Assembly: GCA_023460955.1 (NCBI GenBank) | Contig: JAEWOH010000083.1 | Span: 1-64,000 of the forward strand | Direction: 5' to 3' | DNA: 64,000 bases | Origin: Bacillota bacterium | Lineage (GTDB): Bacteria; Bacillota; Clostridia; Acetivibrionales; DSM-1351 | Part shown: one piece after another, positions 33,795 through 43,107 of the stretch | Numbering within the stretch: position 1 is the stretch's first letter | How the letters are laid out: each line of letters begins with the position of its first letter | Position numbers and translations under genes: made by a program | Notes under the pieces: generated by a model | Told to the model about the DNA's origin: nothing | What the model saw: the letters and a program-made list of their open reading frames with translations, nothing else | Databases searched by the model: none

Positions 33795-34703
33795 TTAAAA
33801 TATATTTTTGCTTATATAGCGGTCGCCTCTATCTGGAAAGATAACCACGATGTTAGCATTTTCAACTCTTTCTGCTATAGTTCTTGCAGCGAATAAAGCC
33901 GCTCCCGATGAGGTTCCAACCAGAATTCCCTCCTTTTGAGCAAGGAGTCTTACCTCTTTTAATGCCTGGGGGTCGTTTACCTTTACAACCTCATCTATCA
34001 AAGAATTGTCCATGGTTTCCGGCATAAAGGTATTTCCAATACCTTCTATGCTGTAACACCCTGGCTGTCCCCCGCCCATTGTAGAGCCCTCGGGATCTGC
34101 AAGTATACCCTGTACATTTCTGTTTTTTTCCTTTATGTATCTTAAAACTCCTGATATTGTTCCACCACTTCCGGCCCCTGCCACTACAAAATCAATTTTC
34201 CCGTCCAGGTCCCTGTAAATCTCAGGACCTGTAGCTTTATAATGAATTTCAGGATTTGCCTGATTTGTAAATTGACTGAGGCATACTGAGTTTTCAACAG
34301 TTTCCAGAAGTTCCTGTACCTTTTCAAAGGCCCCGGCCATTCCTTTTTCCAAAGGTGTTTGAATAATTTCAGCTCCAAGAGCTTTCATTATGACCAATTT
34401 TTCATGTGAGAATTTTTCAGGAACTGCAAAAATTATTCTATACCCCTTGTTTAGCGCAGCCAGAGCGATTCCTATGCCGGCATTTCCCGCTGTTGCTTCC
34501 AAAATTGTAGAACCTTCCTTAAGGATACCTTTAGCTTCAGCATCACTGATCAAGGCAGTTCCCATCCTGTCTTTCACACTTCCCCCGGGATTAAATAGCT
34601 CCAGCTTGGCAAAAAGGTTAACAGATTCCTTTATTCCGATATTGTTAAGCCTCAGTAAAGGCGTATTTCCTATAAGCTCACGGATGTCATTGAAATATTT
34701 CAC
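33795..34703 (-). CDS. Cysteine synthase / cystathionine beta-synthase-like enzyme
   Basis: This encodes 302 residues, GTG start after a G-rich ribosome binding site. It is a fold-type II PLP enzyme: Lys44 in GGSVKDRMG binds PLP, ATAGNAGIGIALAA replaces the usual TSGNTG substrate loop, and GAGSGGTISGV is the phosphate loop. The TAGN loop is closer to MccA-type O-acetylserine-dependent cystathionine beta-synthases than to CysK. With the metB-like gene 14 bp upstream it may form an MccAB pair for methionine-to-cysteine conversion. Confidence 0.85.
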   Translation of the reverse strand: MKYFNDIRELIGNTPLLRLNNIGIKESVNLFAKLELFNPGGSVKDRMGTALISDAEAKGILKEGSTILEATAGNAGIGIALAALNKGYRIIFAVPEKFSHEKLVIMKALGAEIIQTPLEKGMAGAFEKVQELLETVENSVCLSQFTNQANPEIHYKATGPEIYRDLDGKIDFVVAGAGSGGTISGVLRYIKEKNRNVQGILADPEGSTMGGGQPGCYSIEGIGNTFMPETMDNSLIDEVVKVNDPQALKEVRLLAQKEGILVGTSSGAALFAARTIAERVENANIVVIFPDRGDRYISKNIF

Positions 34704-34717
34704 AATACGCCCCCCCT

Positions 34718-35902
34718 TTAAATTATTCTAGCCTTATTAAAAGCATTTATCAGGTCATTTACAATGGCGTCTTTATCTTCAATGCCAACAGACAAACGGA
34801 TTAAATTATCAACTATTCCACACTTCTGCCTTATTTCATAGGGAATGGAAGCATGAGTCATACTTGCAGGATGACTGATCAGAGATTCAACTCCTCCCAA
34901 ACTTTCTCCAAGAGTAATCAATTCAGTATTTTTGAAAAAACTCTTAATATCATATTCATCCGATAGTACAAAGGAAATCATTGCCCCCGGTCCATACGAT
35001 TGTTTTTTATGAATTTCATATCCCTCAGCTTCCTCAAGGCCAGGATAATATATCTTTGTCACACCTTGATGGTTCTTCAGAAAATCAACTACATACCGTG
35101 CATTTTCAATATGTCTGTCCAGTCTTACCGATAAGGTTTTTATACCTCTGAGAAGGAGCCAGGAATCAAAAGGCGGCAATACTCCACCTGTTGCGTTTTG
35201 CAGGAATTGCAGCCTTGAAGCTGTTTCACTGTTGTTTACTACTACAAGACCAGCAATTACATCGCTATGCCCTCCAAGATATTTAGTGGCGCTGTGTATG
35301 ACAATGTCTGCTCCCAGTTCAAGCGGTCTTTGGAGGTAGGGAGTCATAAAGGTATTGTCGACTATTGTCAGTGCCCCCGATTTTTTGGCAATTTCAGATA
35401 CACTTTTTATATCGGTTATTGTAAGGAGAGGATTGGCAGGACTTTCAATAATTACTGCCGCTACACCTGACTTAACTTTTTCCTCTACGGCCTGTAGATC
35501 AGAGGTATCAACTATTTCATACTCCAGACCGAAGTTTTTAAATACTTTATCCAGAACTCTGAAGGTCCCTCCATATACATTATTTGAAATGATAACCTTG
35601 TCACCGCTCTTAAATAGAAGTAAAACTGCAGTTATTGCTGCCATACCTGATGCAAAGGCAAATCCGGCACTGCCCACTTCGAGCTCACTAATAAGAGCTT
35701 CAAGGGCTTCCCTTGTAGGATTGCCTGTTCTTGAATATTCATAGCCTTTATGCTGTCCCAGCTCGATTTGCCTGTAAGTAGAGGTTTGATAAATAGGTAC
35801 ACTCACCGCACCCGTTCTTTCATCACCATCTATGCCTCCGTGAATTAATAAAGTGTTTATTTTGCTTTGCATGTGTGATTCAGTTTTCATTTCATTTTCC
35901 AT
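34718..35902 (-). CDS. Cystathionine gamma-lyase / gamma-synthase family enzyme
   Basis: This encodes 394 residues from ATG 35902, ten bases after AAGGAG. It is a PLP enzyme of the trans-sulfuration family with Lys in HSATKYLGGHSD and the NTFMTPYLQRPL segment. MetB (gamma-synthase) and MccB (gamma-lyase) cannot be separated by eye; the neighbouring MccA-like gene favours MccB. A 10-bp stem (35930-35972) stands directly before the ribosome binding site. Confidence 0.87.
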   Translation of the reverse strand: MENEMKTESHMQSKINTLLIHGGIDGDERTGAVSVPIYQTSTYRQIELGQHKGYEYSRTGNPTREALEALISELEVGSAGFAFASGMAAITAVLLLFKSGDKVIISNNVYGGTFRVLDKVFKNFGLEYEIVDTSDLQAVEEKVKSGVAAVIIESPANPLLTITDIKSVSEIAKKSGALTIVDNTFMTPYLQRPLELGADIVIHSATKYLGGHSDVIAGLVVVNNSETASRLQFLQNATGGVLPPFDSWLLLRGIKTLSVRLDRHIENARYVVDFLKNHQGVTKIYYPGLEEAEGYEIHKKQSYGPGAMISFVLSDEYDIKSFFKNTELITLGESLGGVESLISHPASMTHASIPYEIRQKCGIVDNLIRLSVGIEDKDAIVNDLINAFNKARII

Positions 35903-35929
35903 ATTGGTTATGCTCCTTTTCCGGCTCAC

Positions 35930-35972
35930 AAGAATTCAGTTTTACTTTTAAACGCACATACCGTGAGCCGGA
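35930..35972 (-). promoter_or_regulatory. Leader hairpin before the metB-like gene
   Basis: TCCGGCTCAC and GTGAGCCGGA form a 10-bp stem with a 23-nt loop. The 3' arm ends at AAAAGGAG, the ribosome binding site. There is no T tract. It may be a control element or an RNA-processing site. Confidence 0.5.
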
Positions 35973-36013
35973 TAAGGCGCGGTGATAAATTTAGAAAATT
36001 GATTAATACTTCA

Positions 36014-36349
36014 TTAATCATTATCAAGAATACTCTTTTGAATAAATTTTTCTAAAACCCTGTCAATAGGATAAGGTGCTTCAAAAACCCTGATTCCCTT
36101 CGAACTTACATAGCCCAGAGCACCTTTTCCAATCTGACTAACGAGGATTGCCTTACAATCCTCAAGTAAAGTCAATATTTTTTCGAATTCATTTTCGTTA
36201 TGTCCTTGTGCCTGTGATGTAAGCTTTCTGTTTTCTATGAACTGGTAACCGCTATCTGATAAATCATAGATATAAAAGTTTGAAGCCTTTGCAAAATGAA
36301 GGTCTATGTTATTGCCATCACTGCTGGCAATTGCAACTCTCCCGGCCAT
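36014..36349 (-). CDS. NifX/NafY-type iron-molybdenum cofactor carrier-like protein (copy 1)
   Basis: This encodes 111 residues from ATG 36349, with GGAGAGGTG upstream. It has the dinitrogenase Fe-Mo cofactor biosynthesis fold: RVAIASSDGNNIDLHFAKA, then CKAILVSQIGKGAL and a C-terminal GIRVFEAPYPID. The usual HFG motif near the start reads HFAKA. It lies between metQ and the metB-like gene, distant from the second copy at 42716. It may carry the metal cluster of the nitrogenase-like enzyme. Confidence 0.85.
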   Translation of the reverse strand: MAGRVAIASSDGNNIDLHFAKASNFYIYDLSDSGYQFIENRKLTSQAQGHNENEFEKILTLLEDCKAILVSQIGKGALGYVSSKGIRVFEAPYPIDRVLEKFIQKSILDND

Positions 36350-36418
36350 TTTATCACCTCTCCTGCCTTTTCTTCCTTTATTTCTGTTTTTCACACTACT
36401 AAGACTTAGTACACTGAA

Positions 36419-37261
36419 TTAAAATGCAGGTATTACAGCTCCCTTATATTTCTCCTCAATAAACTTACGTACTTCTTCGGTAGTTAATGCATTTTTTAAT
36501 GCCACAACTGCAGGATCGTTGACTCTCTCTGATTTAGTGACCAGTATATTTGCATAGGGAGAATCCTTACCTTCCCTGAATAGTGCGGTATTTGGATCTA
36601 TTCCGGCCTCAAGTATTTTATTTGTATTGGTTATGTATCCATCAAAATCATTCTTAAGTCTTATTAATTGCGCAGAGTCAATTTCTTTTAACTCTATTTT
36701 TTTGGTGTATTCAGCAATGTCTTTAATTGTAGCCGCATGCTCAGCCAAATCTGACTTCAATTTTATAAAGCCGTTGGCCTCAAGAATTTTTAGCGCTCTG
36801 TATTCATTTGTTACATCATTCGGTATACCTATTACTGCGTTGGCAGGAATTTCTTCCTTGGTTTTGTACTTTACCGAGTATAAGCCTATAGGTTCAACGT
36901 GAATATTTCCTGCATTAGCAAGGTCATAGCCTTTCTCTTTATTTACAGAATCAAGGTAGGGCTGGTGCTGAAAGAAGTTAACATCAAATTCTCCGTTGTC
37001 GGTATCCTCATTGCCATGATCATTTTGCAAAATTGTAATTTCCAGATTGACTCCCTGTTCGGCAAGTTTAGGCTTTACAAAATTCAGCAGTTCCGAGTGG
37101 GGAACTTGGTCTGCCAATACCTTTAAGGTAACAGGCTTCTCTTTTGACAAGGTTTGAGCTGCAGTACTGCCGTTTGCCGAAGTGTTTGATTTTCCGCACC
37201 CCGTAACCGTTAATATAATTGTTAAAAATGCTAACACAGCCACTAAAATTTTCTTTTTCAT
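36419..37261 (-). CDS. metQ: Methionine ABC transporter binding lipoprotein
   Basis: This encodes 280 residues. A lipoprotein signal with VTGCGK is followed by the NlpA/MetQ domain: VNFFQHQPYLD, GLYSVKYKT and AVIGIPNDVTNE. It binds methionine or a related thioether outside the cell. It lies 187 bp downstream of metI; that gap has two copies of GATACGATTCTAT (37393 and 37421) but no terminator that I can see. Confidence 0.93.
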   Translation of the reverse strand: MKKKILVAVLAFLTIILTVTGCGKSNTSANGSTAAQTLSKEKPVTLKVLADQVPHSELLNFVKPKLAEQGVNLEITILQNDHGNEDTDNGEFDVNFFQHQPYLDSVNKEKGYDLANAGNIHVEPIGLYSVKYKTKEEIPANAVIGIPNDVTNEYRALKILEANGFIKLKSDLAEHAATIKDIAEYTKKIELKEIDSAQLIRLKNDFDGYITNTNKILEAGIDPNTALFREGKDSPYANILVTKSERVNDPAVVALKNALTTEEVRKFIEEKYKGAVIPAF

Positions 37262-37448
37262 AGATTTTTCATCCTTTCAACTTTTATATTTTATTTATTT
37301 TTATTATACATATATGCTTGATATGTTTTTGCACAGTATACATTTATGAGATATCTTTTTATGAAGTATGTATTTATTAATTATTTAGTTAAGATACGAT
37401 TCTATTCTATTCTGAGTTATGATACGATTCTATCTTCATTTTTGAAAT

Positions 37449-38159
37449 TTACATTAAGAATCTTTTTTTAATGATATGCTTGGAGAAGGCATCTCCCATA
37501 AGTTGAATTAACTGAACCAGAATTATCAGAACCAGTACTGCTGCGATTAGAATATCGGTTTTGAATCTGGAATAACCGAACCTTACTGCCACATCACCCA
37601 GACCACCTGCTCCGAAGGAGCCTGCTAGAGCTGTTGTGGCAATTATTGCAATTATGGCTACAGTAAACGCCCTGATTAAGGATGGAAGTGCCTCCGGAAT
37701 AAGAACCTTCGTAATTATGAAATAATTTGGTGTGCCCATTGCTTTGGCGGCTTCTATTTTCCCCTTGGCAACCTCCAGGATACTGCTCTCCACTAATCTT
37801 CCGAACATTGGTACACAGCTTGCAACAAGTGCGAGAATACAGGCTTCCGGTCCATAGGCTCTACCTATGAATAACCTTGAAAGAGGCAGTGTCAGTATTA
37901 TCAATATCATTGAAGGAAGAGACCGGAGTACATTTACAATTGAGCCCAAGATTCTGTTTAAAACCGGCAAAGGATAAATCCCCTGTTTATCTGTTACAAC
38001 GAGAATTATTCCGAGTAAAACTCCAAGCAACAATGTAAAAACAGTTGTAAGTAATGTCATGTAAATTGTATCCTTGATTGCCGGGGCTATTATCTCCCAA
38101 ACATCTCTGCTGAAGGCACTCTTAAATACCTCAAACATACTGCTGTTATTCAAATTCAA
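37449..38159 (-). CDS. metI: Methionine ABC transporter permease
   Basis: This encodes 236 residues with five membrane segments and the MetI EAA loop EAAKAMGTPNYFIITKVLIPEALPS. It overlaps metN by 4 bp. Confidence 0.94.
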   Translation of the reverse strand: MNLNNSSMFEVFKSAFSRDVWEIIAPAIKDTIYMTLLTTVFTLLLGVLLGIILVVTDKQGIYPLPVLNRILGSIVNVLRSLPSMILIILTLPLSRLFIGRAYGPEACILALVASCVPMFGRLVESSILEVAKGKIEAAKAMGTPNYFIITKVLIPEALPSLIRAFTVAIIAIIATTALAGSFGAGGLGDVAVRFGYSRFKTDILIAAVLVLIILVQLIQLMGDAFSKHIIKKRFLM

Positions 38160-38947
38160 ATATATTCGCCCTCCTTTACCCAGTTATTTGACTGGAACTC
38201 TGTATTTATTTTTACGAATAGTCTGGCTGTATCGCTTTTAGGGTTTTGGAAAATCTCTCTCACCGATCCCTTTTCGACTATCAGCCCATTCTCCAGTACC
38301 GCCATATTATTACAGGAATATTTTATTACATCAAGCTCATGTGTAATGAGAAGGATTGTAAGACCGAGCTTCTTGTTTATATCCTTTAAGAGATCTAGTA
38401 CCGACAGAGTTGTTTGAGGGTCAAGTGCAGAAGTTGCTTCATCGCTAAGCAATACGTCGGGATTATTTGCAAGTGCTCTGGCTATTCCAACCCTCTGCTT
38501 CTGACCTCCGCTCAATTGCCCAATATGACAGTTTATTTTATCACTCAGCTCAACCAGCTCAAGAATCTCTTCTACCCTATTTTTAATCTGTTTTTTATTG
38601 TAACCTGCTATTTCAAGCGGATAGGCTACATTCCCGAAGACTGTCCTTGAGTCAAACAGATTGAAATGTTGAAATATCATGCCTATTTTTTGCCGATGAA
38701 TATTGAGGTTTCTTTTTGACAATGCAGTAATTTCATGCTCTCCGATTCTTATGGTACCCTGGTCAGGAGTTTCAAGCCTGTTCAGGCATCTTATCAATGT
38801 GGACTTTCCTGCACCGCTGAAACCTACAATCCCAAAAATATCGCCCTTTTCAAGTTCAAGATCTATCCCTTTTAAGACTTCAACATTCCCATCTGCATTT
38901 CTAAACGTCTTATACAAACCTTGTATTGATATGAAATTCTTTGTCAT
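38156..38947 (-). CDS. metN: Methionine ABC transporter ATPase
   Basis: This encodes 263 residues. Walker A is GFSGAGKSTL, the signature LSGGQKQRVGIARALA, and Walker B VLLSDEATSALDP, all typical of MetN. The C-terminal ACT-like regulatory domain of longer MetN proteins (about 340 residues) is missing, so uptake would lack methionine feedback at the transporter. It follows the NifK-like gene by 47 bp, linking thioether import to the nitrogenase-like enzyme. Confidence 0.93.
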   Translation of the reverse strand: MTKNFISIQGLYKTFRNADGNVEVLKGIDLELEKGDIFGIVGFSGAGKSTLIRCLNRLETPDQGTIRIGEHEITALSKRNLNIHRQKIGMIFQHFNLFDSRTVFGNVAYPLEIAGYNKKQIKNRVEEILELVELSDKINCHIGQLSGGQKQRVGIARALANNPDVLLSDEATSALDPQTTLSVLDLLKDINKKLGLTILLITHELDVIKYSCNNMAVLENGLIVEKGSVREIFQNPKSDTARLFVKINTEFQSNNWVKEGEYI

Positions 38948-38994
38948 AGTTACCCCCGCTTCATTCCTTAGAATGTAAAGACGCTTACTGCCTT

Positions 38995-40311
38995 TTACCT
39001 ATAAGTATTAAGTACAATGTCGTAAATATCTTCAATAGCTCTCAAACCACCGTTGTATCCTGCATATGCGCAGTTTAGTACAAGCCTGTAGGTTACTGGT
39101 GCGCTTATTATTAGTAAATCTGCCTTTATATCGCTTGCCAGGTCCCGTTCCCAACCGCTGCCCAGAATAAGTGCCCTGTTTTTCTGGGGTTCTTCACGGA
39201 TCTCCTGCTGAATAGCTCCACCGTCTATTGAAAAGCTCACATCGGCTGATCTTAAATCAGATATCTTTAAAAACTGTTGTCTTATACCTTCACGAAATTC
39301 CTCGGGAGAATCGTCTATTATGTATTGCTTTGCAGGAATTATGCCTAATTCACTTAAAAGGAATTTGGAAAAGCCTATGGAGTAAGATGCGTCAAGAATA
39401 GTGTAAAACCGTCTGGGGATTCCATATCTGAATTCAAGCATGAAGTCTGCAGTTCTTTCAATAAAGGAATAATACTTTTCTTCTTCCTTCCGGATGAATT
39501 CGTCAACTATTTTAATATCAAGTTCTCCGAACTCAGCTACCTGTCTGAGAAACTTGGTTGTCTCTATTCCACCGATGGGCAGATAGGGAAAATGAACGTA
39601 TGGTGTGCCGTATTTCTCCTCAAGATGCTTTACTATCCCAAGTCCCGTCCAGCTGTTTATTAAAATATTGAACTCTGCCTCAGGTATCGTTTTCCATTCC
39701 TCAACACCACCGGATTCGTTTCCAAAAAGAATATTTACTTTCAGCCCGATTCCTTCCAGTATACGCTTGATTTCTTCAAGATTTCCATTCCAGTAAGGGT
39801 CTTGATAAGGAACTGTAGCAAAAACGTTAACCAGACCTTTTTTTATTTCTTCGCCCTTGTTATAGATATCAACATATTGATCCACAATAGCATTTACAAC
39901 TGTCTCATGACTTACATAGTTGTTACTTTTAAAACCACCGGTCTCTGCGAAAACAACCGGCTTACCCTGTGCTTGGTATTCCCCTGCAACTCTTCCCACA
40001 TCGTCACCGACAATATCTGAGGTACAGCCTGTTAGTATAACGTACAAGTCAGCATCAATAACTTTGAAAGCACCATCCAATACATTTCTGAGTCTGCCCT
40101 CTCCACCGTATACAACTTCTGCTTCACTTGCATTTGTGCAGGGAATGGTATTTCCTCCGGCATAACCCTCACCCTGACCAATCAATCCGCTGACCTTTGA
40201 GCTGCAGCCGGGGCCAGCATGCAGGACAGGTACACCTCTTTTAATTGCTACAACGGTTTGTTGGGCGCCTATAGCACAGCTATATCTGGGCTGCTCAATA
40301 AATTTCAACAT
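38995..40311 (-). CDS. Nitrogenase component 1 beta-like subunit (NifK-like)
   Basis: This encodes 438 residues. The three P-cluster Cys of NifK-type proteins are in place: Cys12 (RYSCAIGAQ), Cys36 (GPGCSS) and Cys96 (LTGCTSDIVGDD). It is shorter than true NifK (about 510-520). It pairs with the alpha-like subunit encoded upstream and overlapping by 17 bp. The gene order H-D-K followed directly by metNI points to a sulfur substrate, as in methylthio-alkane reductase. Confidence 0.9.
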   Translation of the reverse strand: MLKFIEQPRYSCAIGAQQTVVAIKRGVPVLHAGPGCSSKVSGLIGQGEGYAGGNTIPCTNASEAEVVYGGEGRLRNVLDGAFKVIDADLYVILTGCTSDIVGDDVGRVAGEYQAQGKPVVFAETGGFKSNNYVSHETVVNAIVDQYVDIYNKGEEIKKGLVNVFATVPYQDPYWNGNLEEIKRILEGIGLKVNILFGNESGGVEEWKTIPEAEFNILINSWTGLGIVKHLEEKYGTPYVHFPYLPIGGIETTKFLRQVAEFGELDIKIVDEFIRKEEEKYYSFIERTADFMLEFRYGIPRRFYTILDASYSIGFSKFLLSELGIIPAKQYIIDDSPEEFREGIRQQFLKISDLRSADVSFSIDGGAIQQEIREEPQKNRALILGSGWERDLASDIKADLLIISAPVTYRLVLNCAYAGYNGGLRAIEDIYDIVLNTYR

Positions 40312-41776
40312 CTACATTACCTCCGAGAAAAGAAAATGGATTTTGTTCCAGCCACCATTTTGTGTAAGGCATAGTGCTGTGTTTAGCAAGATTGGTGACA
40401 AATTCCCTATTGTCCAGTGTCTCTATTATTCTTTCAGCATAGTTCAGGACTCCCTGATAACCGAAACCAAACTGCTCATCGCCAATCAGGAGTGTCGGAA
40501 CACCAAGCTTTGCTCCCCAAAGAGTCATTCCTCCATGTCTTGCTATCATGATGTCAGGACGTACTCTATTAAGTATGTTTACCAATTCATAAGCCTGTTT
40601 GTTACATACATTATAGTTATGAACATCTCCATAGGTTGCAACGTCATGTGCCAGAGCATCTGAGACAGGATCACCGTTGTCATATATAGGATCATGATGG
40701 AATATGGCGGCTCCCTGAACATCTAGCCCCAGTTCTCTTAAAAGAGCTATCAGCGCATGGCCATGAGCTGCCCCGGCTGTGAGATAAGCCGTCTTACCCT
40801 GAAGTTTTTTCCTGTATTCTTCAAGCTTCGGCAATACTCTAGCATGTTCTTTTTTGATATATTCCTCGACTTCGGCTTCTCTATCCAAAACTCTGCCCAA
40901 TTCTCTCAACCAGTTATCAGTGCCGGGTACACCGTATGCAGGAGGAGCTTTAATTTCCGGTACACCATATATCTGTTCCAGAGCAGCACCTATATATGTA
41001 CCTAACGTCGGACATATCTGAATAGTGGCCGCTGCTTCTGATATATACTCCAGATCTGCCACAGTAGAAAATGGCACAACATAGTTCGCTTCATAGCCCA
41101 AGGTCTTTAATATATCATCAAAAATGTGACTGCCCCAGAAATTTATAATGTTTACTTTATTAGTTTTTGTTCTGGGCGGCTTTACTATTTTTCTGACGAT
41201 TGAATGGTAGGCAGAATCAAAGCCGGTGGTCCATATCTTTGAACGGAAGCCTTCACAATAGCAACCGACCACAGGTATTCCCAACTCTTCTGTCAAATCA
41301 TTTGCTACAAATTCCACATCATCGCCAATAATAGCTGAAGCACAGGAAGTAGTAATAAATATAGCATTTGGTTTTACTCTTTGATATACTTCTTTCACTG
41401 TCTCCCTCAGTTTGTTTGTAGCGCCGAATATAGTATCCTTTTCTTCAATGTTTGTGTTAAAATACCGTCCTATAGCCGGAGGAAGATTTCTTTCCATCTG
41501 TCCTACTCTGTAAACAAAGTTAAAACCAAAGAAATCACCTGAACAGCCTACCGGAGCATGATTTATAATTGCAGCATCCTTAATCATTGAAAGCTGACAA
41601 AACGCATTTCCAGAGCTGCAGCCCATGCATTGGCTAAAACTTCTGGTACTGTCCTGAAGCTTTCCGGTTCTTGAACATTTCACCAGCTCGCCTGCAGTTC
41701 CTTCAAAACCTGTTATAGACCCCAGTCTGACTTCGCGTATTTGTACTTCGGGACTTTTTAAATTAACTGAACTCAT
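40295..41776 (-). CDS. Nitrogenase component 1 alpha-like subunit (NifD-like)
   Basis: This encodes 493 residues. P-cluster Cys candidates are Cys53 (CMGCSSG), Cys78 (APVGCSG) and Cys145 (TTSCASAIIGDD). Cys255 in IQICPTLGTYIG aligns by eye with the cofactor-binding Cys275 of Azotobacter NifD, with matching downstream spacing to YGVP. At the place of cofactor His442, GVPTLLIGDEQFGFG has no His. So a P-cluster and a cofactor anchored by Cys are likely, but the pocket differs from nitrogenase. I would class it as a nitrogenase-like reductase of the MarDK type. Confidence 0.9.
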   Translation of the reverse strand: MSSVNLKSPEVQIREVRLGSITGFEGTAGELVKCSRTGKLQDSTRSFSQCMGCSSGNAFCQLSMIKDAAIINHAPVGCSGDFFGFNFVYRVGQMERNLPPAIGRYFNTNIEEKDTIFGATNKLRETVKEVYQRVKPNAIFITTSCASAIIGDDVEFVANDLTEELGIPVVGCYCEGFRSKIWTTGFDSAYHSIVRKIVKPPRTKTNKVNIINFWGSHIFDDILKTLGYEANYVVPFSTVADLEYISEAAATIQICPTLGTYIGAALEQIYGVPEIKAPPAYGVPGTDNWLRELGRVLDREAEVEEYIKKEHARVLPKLEEYRKKLQGKTAYLTAGAAHGHALIALLRELGLDVQGAAIFHHDPIYDNGDPVSDALAHDVATYGDVHNYNVCNKQAYELVNILNRVRPDIMIARHGGMTLWGAKLGVPTLLIGDEQFGFGYQGVLNYAERIIETLDNREFVTNLAKHSTMPYTKWWLEQNPFSFLGGNVDVEIY

Positions 41777-41808
41777 ATTTGTATTACCTCCCTTCCAATC
41801 ATTTCTTT

Positions 41809-42687
41809 TTATAGATTTCCGGCAGCTTCGGTTCTTACCTCACCTGTTTCCAAGGCCAGCAGGTAATCTCCCCATTTTGCGGCCCAGGCTCTAAGCTCAG
41901 ATACTTCAAGAGGCGATGGAACCTTTGAATGTTCATGCCCTGCAATCCTGGCTGCAAGTGATTTATAAACCTGTGCCTGCTTGGAGTCAGGGGCTGCTTC
42001 AATTGTCGTTTTGCCCTGAAGTTCGCTTTGAGTAACTGTTACAGATCGCGGTACATATTCAACCACCTGTGTATTAGTTTGTTTAACAAAATCATCGATT
42101 ATATCCTTAGCGTACGGTGCATTTATTGAGTTTGCAATAACTCCGCCTAAAAGAGCTCCTCCTGAATTGGAATATTTGTGAATTCCCTTAAATAGATTGT
42201 TAGCTGCGTATACGGCCATGAAATCAGCAGAGGAAACAGTAAATACATGTTCGGCAATCCCTTCCCTTATTGGGACTGCAAAGCCTCCGCATACAACATC
42301 TCCAAGTACGTCATATATAACATAATCAAGATCCAGTTCTTCAAATATATTCTGCTGCTTGAAAAGCTGTACTGCAGTTATTATTCCGCGACCTGCGCAG
42401 CCTACGCCAGGTGCAGGTCCTCCTGCTTCAACACAGTAAATCCCGTTAAAGCCTTCAAAAATAACCTCATGTGCCTTGACTGAATTTTTTTCTCTCAAGG
42501 TGTCCAATACTGTCGGTATGTAATTTCCGCCTCTCAGTGTATTTGTAGAGTCGCTTTTTGGATCACACCCAAATTGCATTACCTTGTAGCCTGCAACTGA
42601 AAGGGCTGCACTTATGTTTGAGGTTGTTGTTGATTTTCCGATACCTCCTTTTCCATAAATAGCTATCTGTTTGATTTTCTTTGCCAT
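41809..42687 (-). CDS. Nitrogenase reductase-like iron protein (NifH-like)
   Basis: This encodes 292 residues from ATG 42687, with GGAGAG upstream. Walker A is GKGGIGKSTT. The two Cys that hold the shared 4Fe-4S cluster are Cys97 (GVGCAGRG) and Cys133 (DVVCGG), and Arg100, the ADP-ribosylation site of NifH, is kept. It delivers electrons to the NifDK-like protein in an ATP-dependent manner. The numbering is almost that of Azotobacter NifH. Confidence 0.93.
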   Translation of the reverse strand: MAKKIKQIAIYGKGGIGKSTTTSNISAALSVAGYKVMQFGCDPKSDSTNTLRGGNYIPTVLDTLREKNSVKAHEVIFEGFNGIYCVEAGGPAPGVGCAGRGIITAVQLFKQQNIFEELDLDYVIYDVLGDVVCGGFAVPIREGIAEHVFTVSSADFMAVYAANNLFKGIHKYSNSGGALLGGVIANSINAPYAKDIIDDFVKQTNTQVVEYVPRSVTVTQSELQGKTTIEAAPDSKQAQVYKSLAARIAGHEHSKVPSPLEVSELRAWAAKWGDYLLALETGEVRTEAAGNL

Positions 42688-42715
42688 TTGACTCTCTCCA
42701 TTCATATTTTTTGGC

Positions 42716-43078
42716 TTATAAATTTATTTTCAGCTTTACCTGTTCAGGTAAAAGAGATGAAACAATTTTGTTCAAGGCTGAATAAATTAAATCCGGCATA
42801 ACATATGTTTTGATACCTGCTTGTAACAGTGCCTGCTCAGCTCCGAACCCAATCTGGGAAACAACTACGAAACTGCAATCAGATAATTCCCTTATAGCCT
42901 GATTAAGTAATGAAAAACTGTGTTCACCAGTACTACACGGTGGAATTGTATTTCGTGTCTCCTTGAAACTCCATTCTCCGGTATCAGAGACTTCAAAAAT
43001 TATAAATTGTCTGCAATGACCAAAATGTTGATTTACAACTTTTCCATCACTGCTTGCAACTGCAATCCTATAGGTCAT
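42716..43078 (-). CDS. NifX/NafY-type cofactor carrier-like protein (copy 2)
   Basis: This encodes 120 residues: RIAVASSDGKVVNQHFGHCRQF at the start, then CSFVVVSQIGFGAEQAL and GIKTYVMPDLI. HFGHC is the usual motif of NifX and of the C-terminal domain of NifB. It lies between the NifB-like and NifH-like genes, so it may supply the domain that the short NifB here lacks. Confidence 0.9.
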   Translation of the reverse strand: MTYRIAVASSDGKVVNQHFGHCRQFIIFEVSDTGEWSFKETRNTIPPCSTGEHSFSLLNQAIRELSDCSFVVVSQIGFGAEQALLQAGIKTYVMPDLIYSALNKIVSSLLPEQVKLKINL

Positions 43079-43107
43079 ATATAGATCCCCTCTTTTCAGA
43101 ATTTTTC

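Noticed and set aside
36352..36362. S-box-like CACCTCTC in the met region
   Set aside because: This is only the ribosome binding site of the NifX-like gene read on the other strand. The other conserved S-box blocks are missing.
40295..42687. True nitrogenase (N2 fixation)
   Set aside because: Only one DK-like pair, no nifE/nifN, no His at the cofactor position, short subunits and an all-sulfur neighbourhood.
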